From Myxococcaceae bacterium (GTDB lineage Bacteria; Myxococcota; Myxococcia; Myxococcales; Myxococcaceae): a stretch of DNA of 40,480 bases. Location of the stretch: NCBI GenBank assembly GCA_016926755.1, contig JAFGNZ010000287.1, positions 1 through 40,480 of the forward strand, written 5' to 3'. The notes under the pieces are model-generated. The model saw only the letters and a list, made by a program, of their open reading frames with translations. It ran no database searches and had not been told where the DNA came from. This document shows, in pieces, positions 1 to 9,866 of this stretch (positions are counted from its first letter, which is position 1; the number at the start of each line of letters is the position of its first letter). Position numbers and translations under genes: made by a program.

Positions 1-1937
1 CCGTACTCGCGCACGTAGTCGTGGAAGGACATGAAGCGCTCGAACATGTCCCGCACGATCGCCTTGGGGCGGATGTTCTCCTGGCCCACCCACGGGTGCT
101 TCGCCGCGAACAGGTTGAAGGTGCCGTAGATGAAGTCCCGGTTGGGCTTGGGCCACTCGAGCTTCTCCAGCTCCTCCATCCGGTCGTCGTACTCCATGCC
201 CTGCGCCTTCATCTCGGCGATCTTCTCGCCCTTGAGCTGGTGGAGCTGGGCGTAGAGCACCACCTCCGGGTTCTCCAGGATGGACTCCACCAGCGTCACC
301 ACGTCCAGCGCGTACGTCTCCGTGGTGGGATCCAGCTTCTCCAGCGTGTCCAGCAGGTACAGCGACAGCGTGTGGTTGAGCGAGAAGTCCCGCTGCAGAT
401 CCTCGGCCACCTTCACCACCGCGCCGCCGGGCTGCTTCTCCACGCTGACGATCCCCGCGCCGCGCAGCGTCCGGAAGCAGTTGGCCGCCGTCTTCAGGTG
501 CTTGCGCTTCATGTACTCCGAGTCATGCGTGCGCCGCACGAGCTGCACCAGCCGCTTGTAGCCGCCGCTGCCCTCCGTCAGATCGCTCTGCAGCAGGTTG
601 AGCAGCAGGCCGTGGGACACCTCGAAGCGGGACTCCAGCGGCTCGGGGATGCCGTTCTGCAGCCGCTCGAAGGTGCTCTTGTCATAGTGGACGTAGCCCT
701 TCTGGGGCGGCTTGGCCTTGGGGGCCTTCTTCTTGCCCGCCGCCTCCTTCTGCGCCTGCTTGATGTTCTCGATGACATGGTCGGGCGCCTGCGCCACCAC
801 GCTGCCCTGATCATCGAAGCCCTTGCGCCCCGCGCGGCCGGCGATCTGCTTGAAGTCGCGCACGCTCAGCGTGGCCAGCTTCTCGCCGTTGAACTTGAAC
901 AGCTGGGTGAAGAGCACCGTGCGGATGGGGATGTTCACCCCCACGCCCAGGGTGTCCGTGCCGGAGATGACCTTGAGGTGCCCGGACTGGGCCAGCTTCT
1001 CCACCAGGAGGCGGTATTTGGGCAGCAGGCCCGCGTGGTGCATGCCCACGCCGTGGCGCAGGAAGCGCTGGAACTCCTTGCCGTAGGGCGTGTCGAAGGG
1101 GGCCTCCAGGAGCGCCTGCCGGATGGCCTCCTTCTCCTCCTTGGTGGAGAAGTCCACGCTCATGAGGTTCTGCGCCTGCTCGGCCGCGGCGCGCTGCGTG
1201 AAGTTCACCAGGTAGATGGGGTACTTCCCCTGGGCCACCAGGTCCTGGATCGTCTCGTGCAGCGGCGTCTCCCGGTACTCGAAGTCCAGCGGCACCGGGC
1301 GCTGGGCGCTGAGCACGGAGACCACCTCCTTGCCGGTGAGCTTCTGCAGCCCCTCTTCGATCACGTGGGTGTCGCCCAGCGTGGCGGACATCATCAGGAA
1401 GGTGGTGCGCGGCAGCGCCAGCAGGGGGAGCTGCCACGCCGTGCCGCGCTCCCGGTCCGAGTAGTAGTGGAACTCGTCCATCACCACGTAGTCCACGCGG
1501 GCGCGCGAGTCGCGCATGGCCATGTTGGCGAGGATCTCCGCGGTGCAGCAGAGGATGGGCGCCTCGCGGTTGATGCTGGCGTCGCCGGTGAGCATGCCCA
1601 CGTTCTCCGGGCCGAAGGCGTCGCAGAGCGCGAAGAACTTCTCGTTCACCAGCGCCTTGATGGGGCACGTGTAGTAGGAGACCTTGCCCTCGGCCATGGC
1701 CTTGAAGTGGAGCGCGGTGGCCACCAGCGACTTGCCCGAGCCGGTGGGCGTCTTGAGGAACAGGTGCTTGTCCGCCAGCAGCTCCAGGATGGCCTCCTCC
1801 TGCGCCGGGTAGAGCGACAGCCCCGTGTCCGCCACGTAGCTGACGAAGCGGTTGAGGATCTCGTCCGTGCTCAGGGGGGGATCGCCGGGGGCGGGCAGCA
1901 GGGCAGCCAGGGGGGGGCGTCTGTCGGAGGTAGCCAT
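1..1937 (-). CDS. Ski2-like DEAD/DEAH-box helicase, C-terminus cut by window edge
   Basis: ATP-dependent nucleic-acid helicase of superfamily 2; RNA unwinding or remodelling is the likely role. Reading from the ATG at 1937, the frame stays open for 645 codons and leaves the window. Motif I is TPTGSGKS with Lys69, motif II is DEFH at residues 154-157, motif III is SAT, and motif VI reads [10 protein letters not shown], which is the Ski2/Mtr4/Lhr pattern. The region after motif VI contains a Lys/Ala-rich linker ([16 protein letters not shown]) and then a helical part resembling the DUF3516 segment seen in bacterial members. The start is the first ATG before motif Q-like sequence (LYPAQEEAI); no strong Shine-Dalgarno is visible. 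It diverges from the SDR gene with a 71-bp gap. The helicase call is firm; the substrate is unknown. Confidence 0.93.
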   Translation of the reverse strand, partial: MATSDRRPPLAALLPAPGDPPLSTDEILNRFVSYVADTGLSLYPAQEEAILELLADKHLFLKTPTGSGKSLVATALHFKAMAEGKVSYYTCPIKALVNEKFFALCDAFGPENVGMLTGDASINREAPILCCTAEILANMAMRDSRARVDYVVMDEFHYYSDRERGTAWQLPLLALPRTTFLMMSATLGDTHVIEEGLQKLTGKEVVSVLSAQRPVPLDFEYRETPLHETIQDLVAQGKYPIYLVNFTQRAAAEQAQNLMSVDFSTKEEKEAIRQALLEAPFDTPYGKEFQRFLRHGVGMHHAGLLPKYRLLVEKLAQSGHLKVISGTDTLGVGVNIPIRTVLFTQLFKFNGEKLATLSVRDFKQIAGRAGRKGFDDQGSVVAQAPDHVIENIKQAQKEAAGKKKAPKAKPPQKGYVHYDKSTFERLQNGIPEPLESRFEVSHGLLLNLLQSDLTEGSGGYKRLVQLVRRTHDSEYMKRKHLKTAANCFRTLRGAGIVSVEKQPGGAVVKVAEDLQRDFSLNHTLSLYLLDTLEKLDPTTETYALDVVTLVESILENPEVVLYAQLHQLKGEKIAEMKAQGMEYDDRMEELEKLEWPKPNRDFIYGTFNLFAAKHPWVGQENIRPKAIVRDMFERFMSFHDYVREY

Positions 1938-2008
1938 CACAGGGGTGGAATCTAGGCGGGTGAGCACGGCGCTACCTGGAAAAAGCGCGTGTCTGCAAGA
2001 ATGCCCGC

Positions 2009-2818
2009 ATGACCAGCATGCAAGGGAAGACAGTCATCATCACGGGCGCCTCGGCGGGGATCGGAGAGGAGCTCGCCGTGGCGCTCGCTTCACGGGGTGC
2101 GAACCTGGTGCTCGCGGCGCGGGGGGAGGAGGCGCTCGCCCAGGTGAAGCAGCGGTGCGAGCAGGCAGGGGGGCGCGCCATCACCGTGGGGACGGACGTC
2201 ACGGATCCGGAGGCGTGCCGGCGGCTGGTGGACCGCGCCGTCGAGGCCTTTGGGGGCGTGGACATCCTCGTCAACAACGCGGGCATCTCCATGTGGGCGC
2301 GCTTCGAGGAGATAACGGACCTGTCGCTCTTCGACCGCGTCATGCGCGTGAACTACCTGGGCGCCGTGTACTGCACCCACCATGCCCTGCCTCACATCAA
2401 GGCGCGCAAGGGGCTGCTGGTGGCCATCTCCTCGCTGACGGGGAAGACGGGGGTGCCCACGCGGACCGGCTACTCCGCGAGCAAGCACGCGATGCAGGGG
2501 TTCTTCGACTCGCTGCGCATCGAGCTGCTCGGCACGGGGGTGGACGTGCTCGTCGTGTCTCCCGGGTTCGTCTCCACGGACATCCGCGCGCGAGCCCTGG
2601 GCCCCGACGGCAAGCCGCTCCTGGCGAGCAAGCGCGACGAGGACAGCGGCACCATGGACCTGAACACCTGCGTGGCGCAGATCGTCCGCGCCATCGAGGG
2701 CCGCGAGCGCGAGGTGGTGATGACGGCCAAGGCGAAGGTGGGCATGTTCCTCAAGCTCGTCGCGCCAGCGCTCGTCGATCGCATCGCGCTCCGGGCCGTG
2801 CGGGAGAAGCGCCCGTAG
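2009..2818 (+). CDS. Short-chain dehydrogenase/reductase (SDR), classical type
   Basis: NAD(P)(H)-dependent oxidoreductase of 269 residues, the usual length for a classical SDR. The cofactor motif TGASAGIG is at residues 12-19, NNAG at 89-92, and the catalytic triad is Ser142, Tyr155 and Lys159 (YSASK). Arg38 at the end of beta-2 (LAARG) would favour NADP(H). The C-terminal tail ([19 protein letters not shown]) is basic and amphipathic, as in DHRS7B-like enzymes that sit on membranes and act on lipids, but the substrate cannot be read from sequence. ATG at 2009 is used; an in-frame ATG at 2018 ([10 protein letters not shown]) is also possible because no clear ribosome-binding site separates them. 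The gene lies 131 bp before the fumarase gene on the same strand, with a small hairpin between them. Confidence 0.93.
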   Translation: MTSMQGKTVIITGASAGIGEELAVALASRGANLVLAARGEEALAQVKQRCEQAGGRAITVGTDVTDPEACRRLVDRAVEAFGGVDILVNNAGISMWARFEEITDLSLFDRVMRVNYLGAVYCTHHALPHIKARKGLLVAISSLTGKTGVPTRTGYSASKHAMQGFFDSLRIELLGTGVDVLVVSPGFVSTDIRARALGPDGKPLLASKRDEDSGTMDLNTCVAQIVRAIEGREREVVMTAKAKVGMFLKLVAPALVDRIALRAVREKRP

Positions 2819-2871
2819 CCGCGAGGCTCCCTGAAGTGCAAGCAGTTCTTCTGGCGTCCCTCTCGTGGGCT

Positions 2872-2886
2872 GACGGGGCGCCCGTC
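2872..2886 (+). terminator. Small GC hairpin between SDR and fumarase genes
   Basis: gacggg (2872-2877) and cccgtc (2881-2886) form a perfect 6-bp stem with a gcg loop, 53 bp after the SDR stop. There is no T-tract, so this is a weak terminator candidate. Confidence 0.25.
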
Positions 2887-2949
2887 GGCCCCGGCGCGGG
2901 CGGACGGGAGCTGTGCTAACTGAGAGGCCTCTGCCGCGAGGAACGCACC

Positions 2950-4578
<1,629 letters not shown>

Positions 4579-4807
4579 GTCACGGCGTTGATCCAAACAA
4601 AGGCGGGGCGGTCCTTGCTTCCGTGAAACCAGCCAGGGGCGCTGGCTCGTCGGCATTGCCAGCATCGGCACGAGCAGGGAACTGGCATTCACGAGCACGT
4701 TCTCCTATCAAGGCTGGCTGAGTGCTGAGCTTCGGCATGCAGATGAGACGCGCTCCACTCCCCCTGGCGCTTCCCCCTGAGATGTTCAAGAAATCCTTGG
4801 AGATTAC

Positions 4808-5041
4808 ATGGTTCATCCCTGTACATCGCTCCATCCCGCTTTCATGGCCCTCGCCCTGGCGCTTGGCGGCGGATGCACCGCCACTTCCAGCACTGCGGAG
4901 ACATCCTTCACCCGCCTGGACTACCTCATCTCGGATGGCCAACCTGACTACAGCAATCACTACCCTACAGTCGTTCAGATCAGCACCCCGCATGGGGCAT
5001 GCAGTGGAGTCCTGATCAGTTCACCCAACCAAGGGATCTGA
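4808..5041 (+). pseudogene. N-terminal stub of a trypsin-like (S1) serine protease
   Basis: A 77-residue frame with a lipoprotein-like leader (FMALALALGGGC, Cys at about residue 23) followed by sequence that matches the start of secreted trypsin-like proteases: YPTVVQISTPHGACSGVLIS, where GxCSGxLIS normally precedes the TAAHC motif with the catalytic histidine. Here the frame stops (TGA at 5039) ten residues after CSGVLIS, and neither TAAHC nor GDSGGP occurs in any forward frame downstream. It therefore looks like a truncated gene, not one broken by a simple frameshift. TTGGAG at 4797-4802 is a good ribosome-binding site 5 nt before the ATG, so a short secreted peptide could still be made. 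The flanking 4579-4807 contains no gene. Confidence 0.55.
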
Positions 5042-5074
5042 ATCTTCCAAAAATCAGCGGATTAGCAATGCCGT

Positions 5075-5671
5075 CTACAACCCACCGTCTAGTGACTCCG
5101 CGACGCCCCCAGCTGGGCTGACTCCTCCATCCAGCCACTCAGGAGGTAGATGGTACGCAGGGACGTGCCCTGGAGGCTTGAGAATCGTGGAGAACCCTGG
5201 CTCCTCGAAGACACGTCGGTCGCCTGCATCTGGACTCTCCGGGGCCGCTGCCTCTTCAGGTTCGCCGCCCAATACTCGCCGCAGGATACGGCCATCGACG
5301 CCAATCGCGTACTTCGCGCCACCATCCAGCATCAGCACCTGATGCCCACAGCGCGCCAGGTCCGCATGGATGTAAACAAAAACGACATCTCCCTGGCGAA
5401 TGACTCGAACTCCGTGCGCCTCTGGCTTTTCCCAACAAGGCCGGTCCTCAGCGCTCGGGATGAAAAAATCATTCCAGGCAATCATCACGGCGCTGAGCGT
5501 CACTCCATCCAGGGCATACACCTTGTCGGGTTCACCCATGACGACCACGGGGGCCTGGAAGAAATCAGGGAACACGATGGACTTGTCATCCTGCGCTGGC
5601 ATGCCAGCGGGACTCTGATTCCTCACACAACTCAAGAGAACCACCCATGCCAGCAGGAAGACGTTTCTCAT
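5075..5671 (-). CDS. Predicted lipoprotein, unknown function
   Basis: 198 residues, not recognised. It begins with a lipoprotein signal peptide (FLLAWVVLLSC, lipobox LLSC, Cys15), so it should be exported and lipidated. The middle (residues 35-135) looks like a compact beta-rich domain, with GVTLSAVMIAWNDFF and a PCWEKPEAHGVRVI stretch; the C-terminal ~60 residues are Pro/Glu/Gly-rich and probably disordered (GEPEEAAAPESPDAGD). The start is ATG at 5671; its upstream GGGGGCG is only a weak Shine-Dalgarno. Its start lies 21 nt after the end of the upstream metallopeptidase-like fragment on the same strand, so the two may once have formed an operon. The G+C content is lower here than in the flanking genes. 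Confidence 0.7.
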   Translation of the reverse strand: MRNVFLLAWVVLLSCVRNQSPAGMPAQDDKSIVFPDFFQAPVVVMGEPDKVYALDGVTLSAVMIAWNDFFIPSAEDRPCWEKPEAHGVRVIRQGDVVFVYIHADLARCGHQVLMLDGGAKYAIGVDGRILRRVLGGEPEEAAAPESPDAGDRRVFEEPGFSTILKPPGHVPAYHLPPEWLDGGVSPAGGVAESLDGGL

Positions 5672-5692
5672 GGCGCCCCCATATCACCGAAG

Positions 5693-6019
5693 TCAGGGCA
5701 AGGCACATCCAGCTGGCGAAGGGAACTTGATGGTCGCCGGCGGATACCGTGGGTCATCCACGAATGAGGGAAGGGCACAATTCTTGAGCCTGTGGGAAGG
5801 ATCCGCTCTCGAATGGACATACGCCGCCTGCAGGTCGGCCTGCGACAGGCGATACAGGGACGCGTACTGGTCCAGATTCCGGCGCGCGGCCGCCTCAGGG
5901 GTGTCATGGGCGGGCCGAGCGCGCGCCTGGTCGCGCCCGGCCCACACCATCGTCGGCACGTTGCGCGCCGCATCCATGGACGCGATGGCAACGTGCAGCG
6001 GCGCTCCCGTTCTGCCCAC
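5693..6019 (-). pseudogene. Probable remnant of an M36/M4-type metallopeptidase propeptide
   Basis: 108 codons from ATG 6019. The part ASMDAARNVPTMVWAGRD followed by EAAARRNLDQYASLYRLS resembles the N-terminal propeptide region of myxobacterial M36 (fungalysin-type) metallopeptidases, where a vPTfvWA motif is followed by an AAR-x-L-x(6)-LYgLS helix. The frame then runs into unrelated sequence and stops; no HExxH zinc motif is present in any minus frame before 5075. The frame is also closed just upstream by a stop at 6071-6073, so the fragment lacks a signal peptide. This is most simply a two-sided deletion remnant. The family assignment rests on memory of the motif spacing and should be treated as tentative. 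Confidence 0.4.
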
Positions 6020-6022
6020 GGC

Positions 6023-6058
6023 AGTGCCTCCGACCGGCTCGCCCCGGCCGGAGGCACT
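6023..6058 (-). terminator. Strong hairpin after the 1202-residue lipoprotein gene
   Basis: agtgcctccg (6023-6032) pairs perfectly with cggaggcact (6049-6058), and four more inner pairs follow after one mismatch. It lies 33 bp after the stop of the upstream gene. There is no T-tract on the minus strand. Confidence 0.5.
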
Positions 6059-6090
6059 CCCACCGGGCGGCTATGCATGGAACCCAAACA

Positions 6091-9000
6091 TCACTGGCAG
6101 ATGTTCGTGTCGCGCAGCGGCTTGAAGTAGCCCCCGGCATTGCCCGTCAGCGAGCGAGCATAGAAGCCGCCCTCCCACCTCCCGTCATTGAAGAGGACAT
6201 GGGCCTGGGGAGCCAGCACCGTACCCAGGAAGCCATAGCCAGAGGCTGACAGGGAGGTGGCGTCCGGGAAGTTGAAGAGGACGCCGTGCTCGTCGATGCC
6301 ACCACCGAAGCTCTGGTTGAGGTTGGTGAGGGTGACCGAGCTGCCGCGAACGTTGATGACGGCCAGGGAGCCCGCGGGGGCCTCGATGGAGAGCAGCCAG
6401 GCACCGGTGAAGGCGCTGCCGTCTACATCGAAGACGTTCACCTCGGCAGAGGTGCCGCGCAGCAGGACGACTCCCCAGGACTCGCGGGTCGTGGAGCCGT
6501 TGGCTGGGAGAGCGCCGAGCTCGGAGGAGAGGGCGCGCAGCGAGCTGCCGCGGGCGGCGAAGTCGATGGGGGTGCCCTGCGACACGGTGCCGCGAACGAA
6601 GCCAACGGACTCGTCGGCGAGCTGGCCGCCGTACCAGACGTCACCCCAGACGCCACCTCTGGAGAGGGTGATGTCACCACCGGCCACCAGCACGTTGTCG
6701 ATGTCCGTGTCCGGCAGCATCCAGCCGACCGAGAAGTCCTGGAGGGAGATGTTTCCGCCAGCGGCCAGCCGGCCCTCGACGGCCTGGCCCTGGTTGTAGT
6801 CCTCGAGGATGAAGAGGTTGAAGTCTCCGAGACGAACCTCGATGCAGTGGCCGAAGCTGTTGTCGCCTACGGCCACGGTGATGCTGGTGAAGGTCGTCCC
6901 GTTGCGCACCATGACCGTGGCAATACCCGCGCCCGTGGCCGTCAGCATCCCGCCGCTCGTCACCGTGGCAACGCTCGAGTTCGAGCTCGAGTACACGGTG
7001 CCAAGGCTCGGTGAAGAGATGTCCCGCGTGATCCCGTCGTCATGGTGCCCGAGCACCTGCAGCTGCCGTTTCGTGCCGGGGCCCGGAAGGGTGGCATCAC
7101 CGTTGAGGACCTCAATGGAGGTCAGCTGCGCCGAGGAAACCACGGGCAGGGCAACCGATTCCGAGGCCAGCAGCTCGCCCTGGGCATCGAAGCCGAACGC
7201 CACGAGCTCGACCGTGCCGATGGCCTCCGCGGGGATCGGGAACTCGGCCACGAACGGGGCCGTCTCGAGGAAGACCGCCTGGCCCGCGCCGGCGATGAAC
7301 ACGACCGCGGGCTGGAACCCGCCAGTGGCCTCCAGGGCTACCGTCACGCGGCTACCCGGAGCCACGGGCGTGCCCGCGCTGGGTGAGCTGATCGTCAGAC
7401 TGCCTGACGAGAGCGACGCGACGCTGGTGATCCCACCCGCGCTCCGAATGGCCCCTCCATCGCAGCTATTGACCCGCGGCACATCGCCTGGGCGCGGGAT
7501 GGACGGAGCAAACAACCCGCCGCTGATGGGGCTGTTGAGGAGCTCGACGAGCTTCGTGTGATGCGGATCGTCGCTCGGGACCTTGAAGTGCTCGGTGTCA
7601 TAAGCCGACGAGTTCAGGCTGAAATAGCTCACCGCGGCCTCCGAGATCCCGCCCTTCTGCTCCGCCTCGGCCACGAACAGGTCGTGCTCATCACTGCAGA
7701 ACAGCTTGCTCTCCGGCCCCAGGATGAGCTTTTGCTTCTCCACCAGCGGCGCGTCGCTCACCAACGGGTGATTGAACTCCATTTGCGTATACAGTGTCCT
7801 GATGTTGCCAAGGAGCATCGGGTTGGAGGCGCTGCGCGCCAGCGCCAGCCCGCCGCGGCTCACCAGGGCATGTGAGGGGACCTGGGTCTCCCCGATGCTG
7901 CTGATGACCGCGCTGTCGGTCTTGAGGTCATCAATCGCGACGGCCCCCGCCCCCTCACCGTCGATCACGATGCCTACTCTTGCCAGCGAGTTCTTCATCC
8001 TCAGCCATTGGTCCGGCTTGTTTGCCTTGAGGTAGTCACGCATCACGACGATCTCGTCGGCCATGCGCGTCCCCAGATGGGGGGTGTTCATCGTGATGAG
8101 CCGGTTGAGGTCACCCGCATGGAAGTTGCTGAAGCGGCGGTAGTTGGACCAGTCGGCAAACTTGCGGGTCAAGAGTCCGCCCATGCCATGAGCGATGGCA
8201 TCCACCTGCGTGACGGCGATCCCTCGGCCACGCATCTCCTCCAGGGCCTCGTACACCGCATTCGGGACAACCCCCTGGTTCTCGCCGGAGCCCAGGCTGG
8301 CCGAGTTGCTGCTCGCATAGTCAGCACAGGTCACCTCGAAGAGCCCGTTCCTGTAGATGTCCGCGCTTCCTTTCCAGTAGAGACAGCCGGACCAGAGGTC
8401 GTGCACGACCACCACGGGAGGCCGAACGATGGTAATGTCATGCTCGATCTGAAACCCTCCACCCCCGCTAGGAATGTATTGTGCCTCGATGCGCGCGCTC
8501 CGCTTCGTGGCCTCCGCGAAGCCTCCGGTGTCAAAGTCCTCGGGGCTCGTGTACAGGGCAAACGCGTAGTACTGCCCTTGCGCTGCCTGCCGGACATCCA
8601 CGGTGACCGATCCGCTCCGCGCGGGACTACCGACCGCGCCGAGGCCGCCGTTCGCGGGAAAGCTCGCGCCAGGCAGCGAGAGCTGCATCTGACCGGGGCC
8701 AGGCACCTTGACGCGCAGGAGGAGCTGGGTAATGCCATCGGCCGCCACTCCCTGCACGGGCTCGCCGTTCGCAGCGAGCTTCACGGGATCGGTCTCCACG
8801 GTGCCCAGGAACGGGTGAATCAGGCTCGGGTTCGGATCAACCACCTCGATGCCCGAGAAGGCGATATTGTCGATGATCACCGTGGAGTCCAGGGCCCCAT
8901 CCCCCAGGTCGCGAATGTCAAACTCGAGCGTGATCAGCCCTCCGCTCGCGACCTCGGCGTTGACCGTCTTGAAATCAGTGATCCCCGCGTCCGGGAACAG

Positions 9001-9699
9001 AGGGATGCCCGGCGGGGCGCTGCTTGGAAATGTGTCAGCCCCCGCCGGATCATCGGAGAACAAGAGATCGAAGCCGGTCCCTCCCGCGCGCGTCGCCGAC
9101 ACGTCGAAGAAGAAGGAGCTGTTCACCGAGGCGCTGGCGGCGACACGGGTCCCGAGGGCATCCGTCACCCGCGCGGTGAACATGTCGTTGAACTTCGAGC
9201 CGAGATAGTCGGGAGACTCGGCGCTCAGGAAGTTGTACTCAAACGACAGGCGGTTGGCGCCGGCTGGCACATTGAGCGTGATCCGCAAGGTCACCGCGTC
9301 ACCCTCGACACCATCGGGCGAGAAGTCAGTGCCCGGCTCGGGCAGGTGGCTGACATTGATGCGGCCCGTGCTCAGCAGTACCAGCGAGTCGCCTCGCCGT
9401 GGCTTGATGACACCAAAATAGGGCTGCACCAGCGCCGCATCAGGGTGAGGGCTCGTGAGCTGGGCGTCCGTCACCATGCCTGCTGGAAGGTCCAGGGCGG
9501 TGGCCATGTCCGAGGCCAGGGTGAGCGAGAGCCCCTCTGCCGGCTTCACCAGCTGCCGGCTCGCGACCCGCTGGCGCTCGGCCCCGGTCACCTCACGGGA
9601 CTTCTTGACTTCCCCGTCATGCCCGGACAGGTCGATGTCAGCACACGCCGCTGCCATCGCGGCGATGAACAATAGAAAGAGAACGTTGCGCGTCTGCAT
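6091..9699 (-). CDS. Multidomain surface lipoprotein with inactive-looking lipase domain
   Basis: 1202 residues from ATG 9699, chosen because GGAG (9708-9711) sits 8 nt upstream; the GTG at 9708 overlaps that site. A lipoprotein signal ends at about Cys19 (FIAAMAAAC). Domains in order: a choice-of-anchor-L-like module (~60-295, with SFEYNFLSAE and FNDMFTARV); a beta-sandwich linker; a PGAP1/lipase-like alpha/beta-hydrolase (~430-720, VVVVHDLWS, DAIAHGMGGLLTRKFADW); an Ig-like segment; a Big2 domain (~863-944); and a C-terminal choice-of-anchor-A module (~951-1200). At the nucleophile elbow the usual GHSMGG is AHGMGG, so Ser is Gly505, while plausible Asp (CSDEHD) and His (DPHHTKL) partners remain. 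A binding or scaffold role on the outer membrane is inferred. It is the last gene of a three-gene minus-strand run. Confidence 0.85.
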   Translation of the reverse strand: MQTRNVLFLLFIAAMAAACADIDLSGHDGEVKKSREVTGAERQRVASRQLVKPAEGLSLTLASDMATALDLPAGMVTDAQLTSPHPDAALVQPYFGVIKPRRGDSLVLLSTGRINVSHLPEPGTDFSPDGVEGDAVTLRITLNVPAGANRLSFEYNFLSAESPDYLGSKFNDMFTARVTDALGTRVAASASVNSSFFFDVSATRAGGTGFDLLFSDDPAGADTFPSSAPPGIPLFPDAGITDFKTVNAEVASGGLITLEFDIRDLGDGALDSTVIIDNIAFSGIEVVDPNPSLIHPFLGTVETDPVKLAANGEPVQGVAADGITQLLLRVKVPGPGQMQLSLPGASFPANGGLGAVGSPARSGSVTVDVRQAAQGQYYAFALYTSPEDFDTGGFAEATKRSARIEAQYIPSGGGGFQIEHDITIVRPPVVVVHDLWSGCLYWKGSADIYRNGLFEVTCADYASSNSASLGSGENQGVVPNAVYEALEEMRGRGIAVTQVDAIAHGMGGLLTRKFADWSNYRRFSNFHAGDLNRLITMNTPHLGTRMADEIVVMRDYLKANKPDQWLRMKNSLARVGIVIDGEGAGAVAIDDLKTDSAVISSIGETQVPSHALVSRGGLALARSASNPMLLGNIRTLYTQMEFNHPLVSDAPLVEKQKLILGPESKLFCSDEHDLFVAEAEQKGGISEAAVSYFSLNSSAYDTEHFKVPSDDPHHTKLVELLNSPISGGLFAPSIPRPGDVPRVNSCDGGAIRSAGGITSVASLSSGSLTISSPSAGTPVAPGSRVTVALEATGGFQPAVVFIAGAGQAVFLETAPFVAEFPIPAEAIGTVELVAFGFDAQGELLASESVALPVVSSAQLTSIEVLNGDATLPGPGTKRQLQVLGHHDDGITRDISSPSLGTVYSSSNSSVATVTSGGMLTATGAGIATVMVRNGTTFTSITVAVGDNSFGHCIEVRLGDFNLFILEDYNQGQAVEGRLAAGGNISLQDFSVGWMLPDTDIDNVLVAGGDITLSRGGVWGDVWYGGQLADESVGFVRGTVSQGTPIDFAARGSSLRALSSELGALPANGSTTRESWGVVLLRGTSAEVNVFDVDGSAFTGAWLLSIEAPAGSLAVINVRGSSVTLTNLNQSFGGGIDEHGVLFNFPDATSLSASGYGFLGTVLAPQAHVLFNDGRWEGGFYARSLTGNAGGYFKPLRDTNICQ

Positions 9700-9707
9700 G
9701 AGACTCA

Positions 9708-9711
9708 CTCC
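9708..9711 (-). promoter_or_regulatory. Ribosome-binding site deciding the 9699 start
   Basis: GGAG on the minus strand, 8 nt before ATG 9699. It overlaps the alternative GTG at 9708, which makes that longer start unlikely. Confidence 0.5.
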
Positions 9712-9760
9712 ATTACGTCAAGCTTTGTAAAACGATTCAAAGGGTAGATTCATGGGTATG

Positions 9761-9788
9761 GCCACCCAGCAAAACCCTGCTGGGTGGC
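9761..9788 (-). terminator. Perfect 11-bp hairpin after the Hint lipoprotein gene
   Basis: gccacccagca (9761-9771) and tgctgggtggc (9778-9788) form a perfect 11-bp stem with a 6-nt loop, 78 bp past the stop codon at 9867. No T-tract follows on the minus strand. It separates the Hint lipoprotein gene from the pseudo-lipase gene, so these two may not be fully co-transcribed. Confidence 0.55.
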
Positions 9789-9866
9789 CAGCCGTTACCG
9801 AACAGCGAGCCTGCCGCCAGACGCGCGGCTCGTCAGCGCGGAGCGCCGCGTGGATCGAGAGCCCCG

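Noticed and set aside
21-1955. 644-codon plus-strand open frame opposite the helicase
   Set aside because: His/Leu/Gln/Arg-rich shadow of the minus-strand helicase, which has clear motifs; no family resemblance.
4631-4670. Weak hairpins after fumarase (agccag/ctggct; tgccag/ctggca)
   Set aside because: Short stems or long loops, without T-tract; not clearly above chance in this GC-rich DNA.
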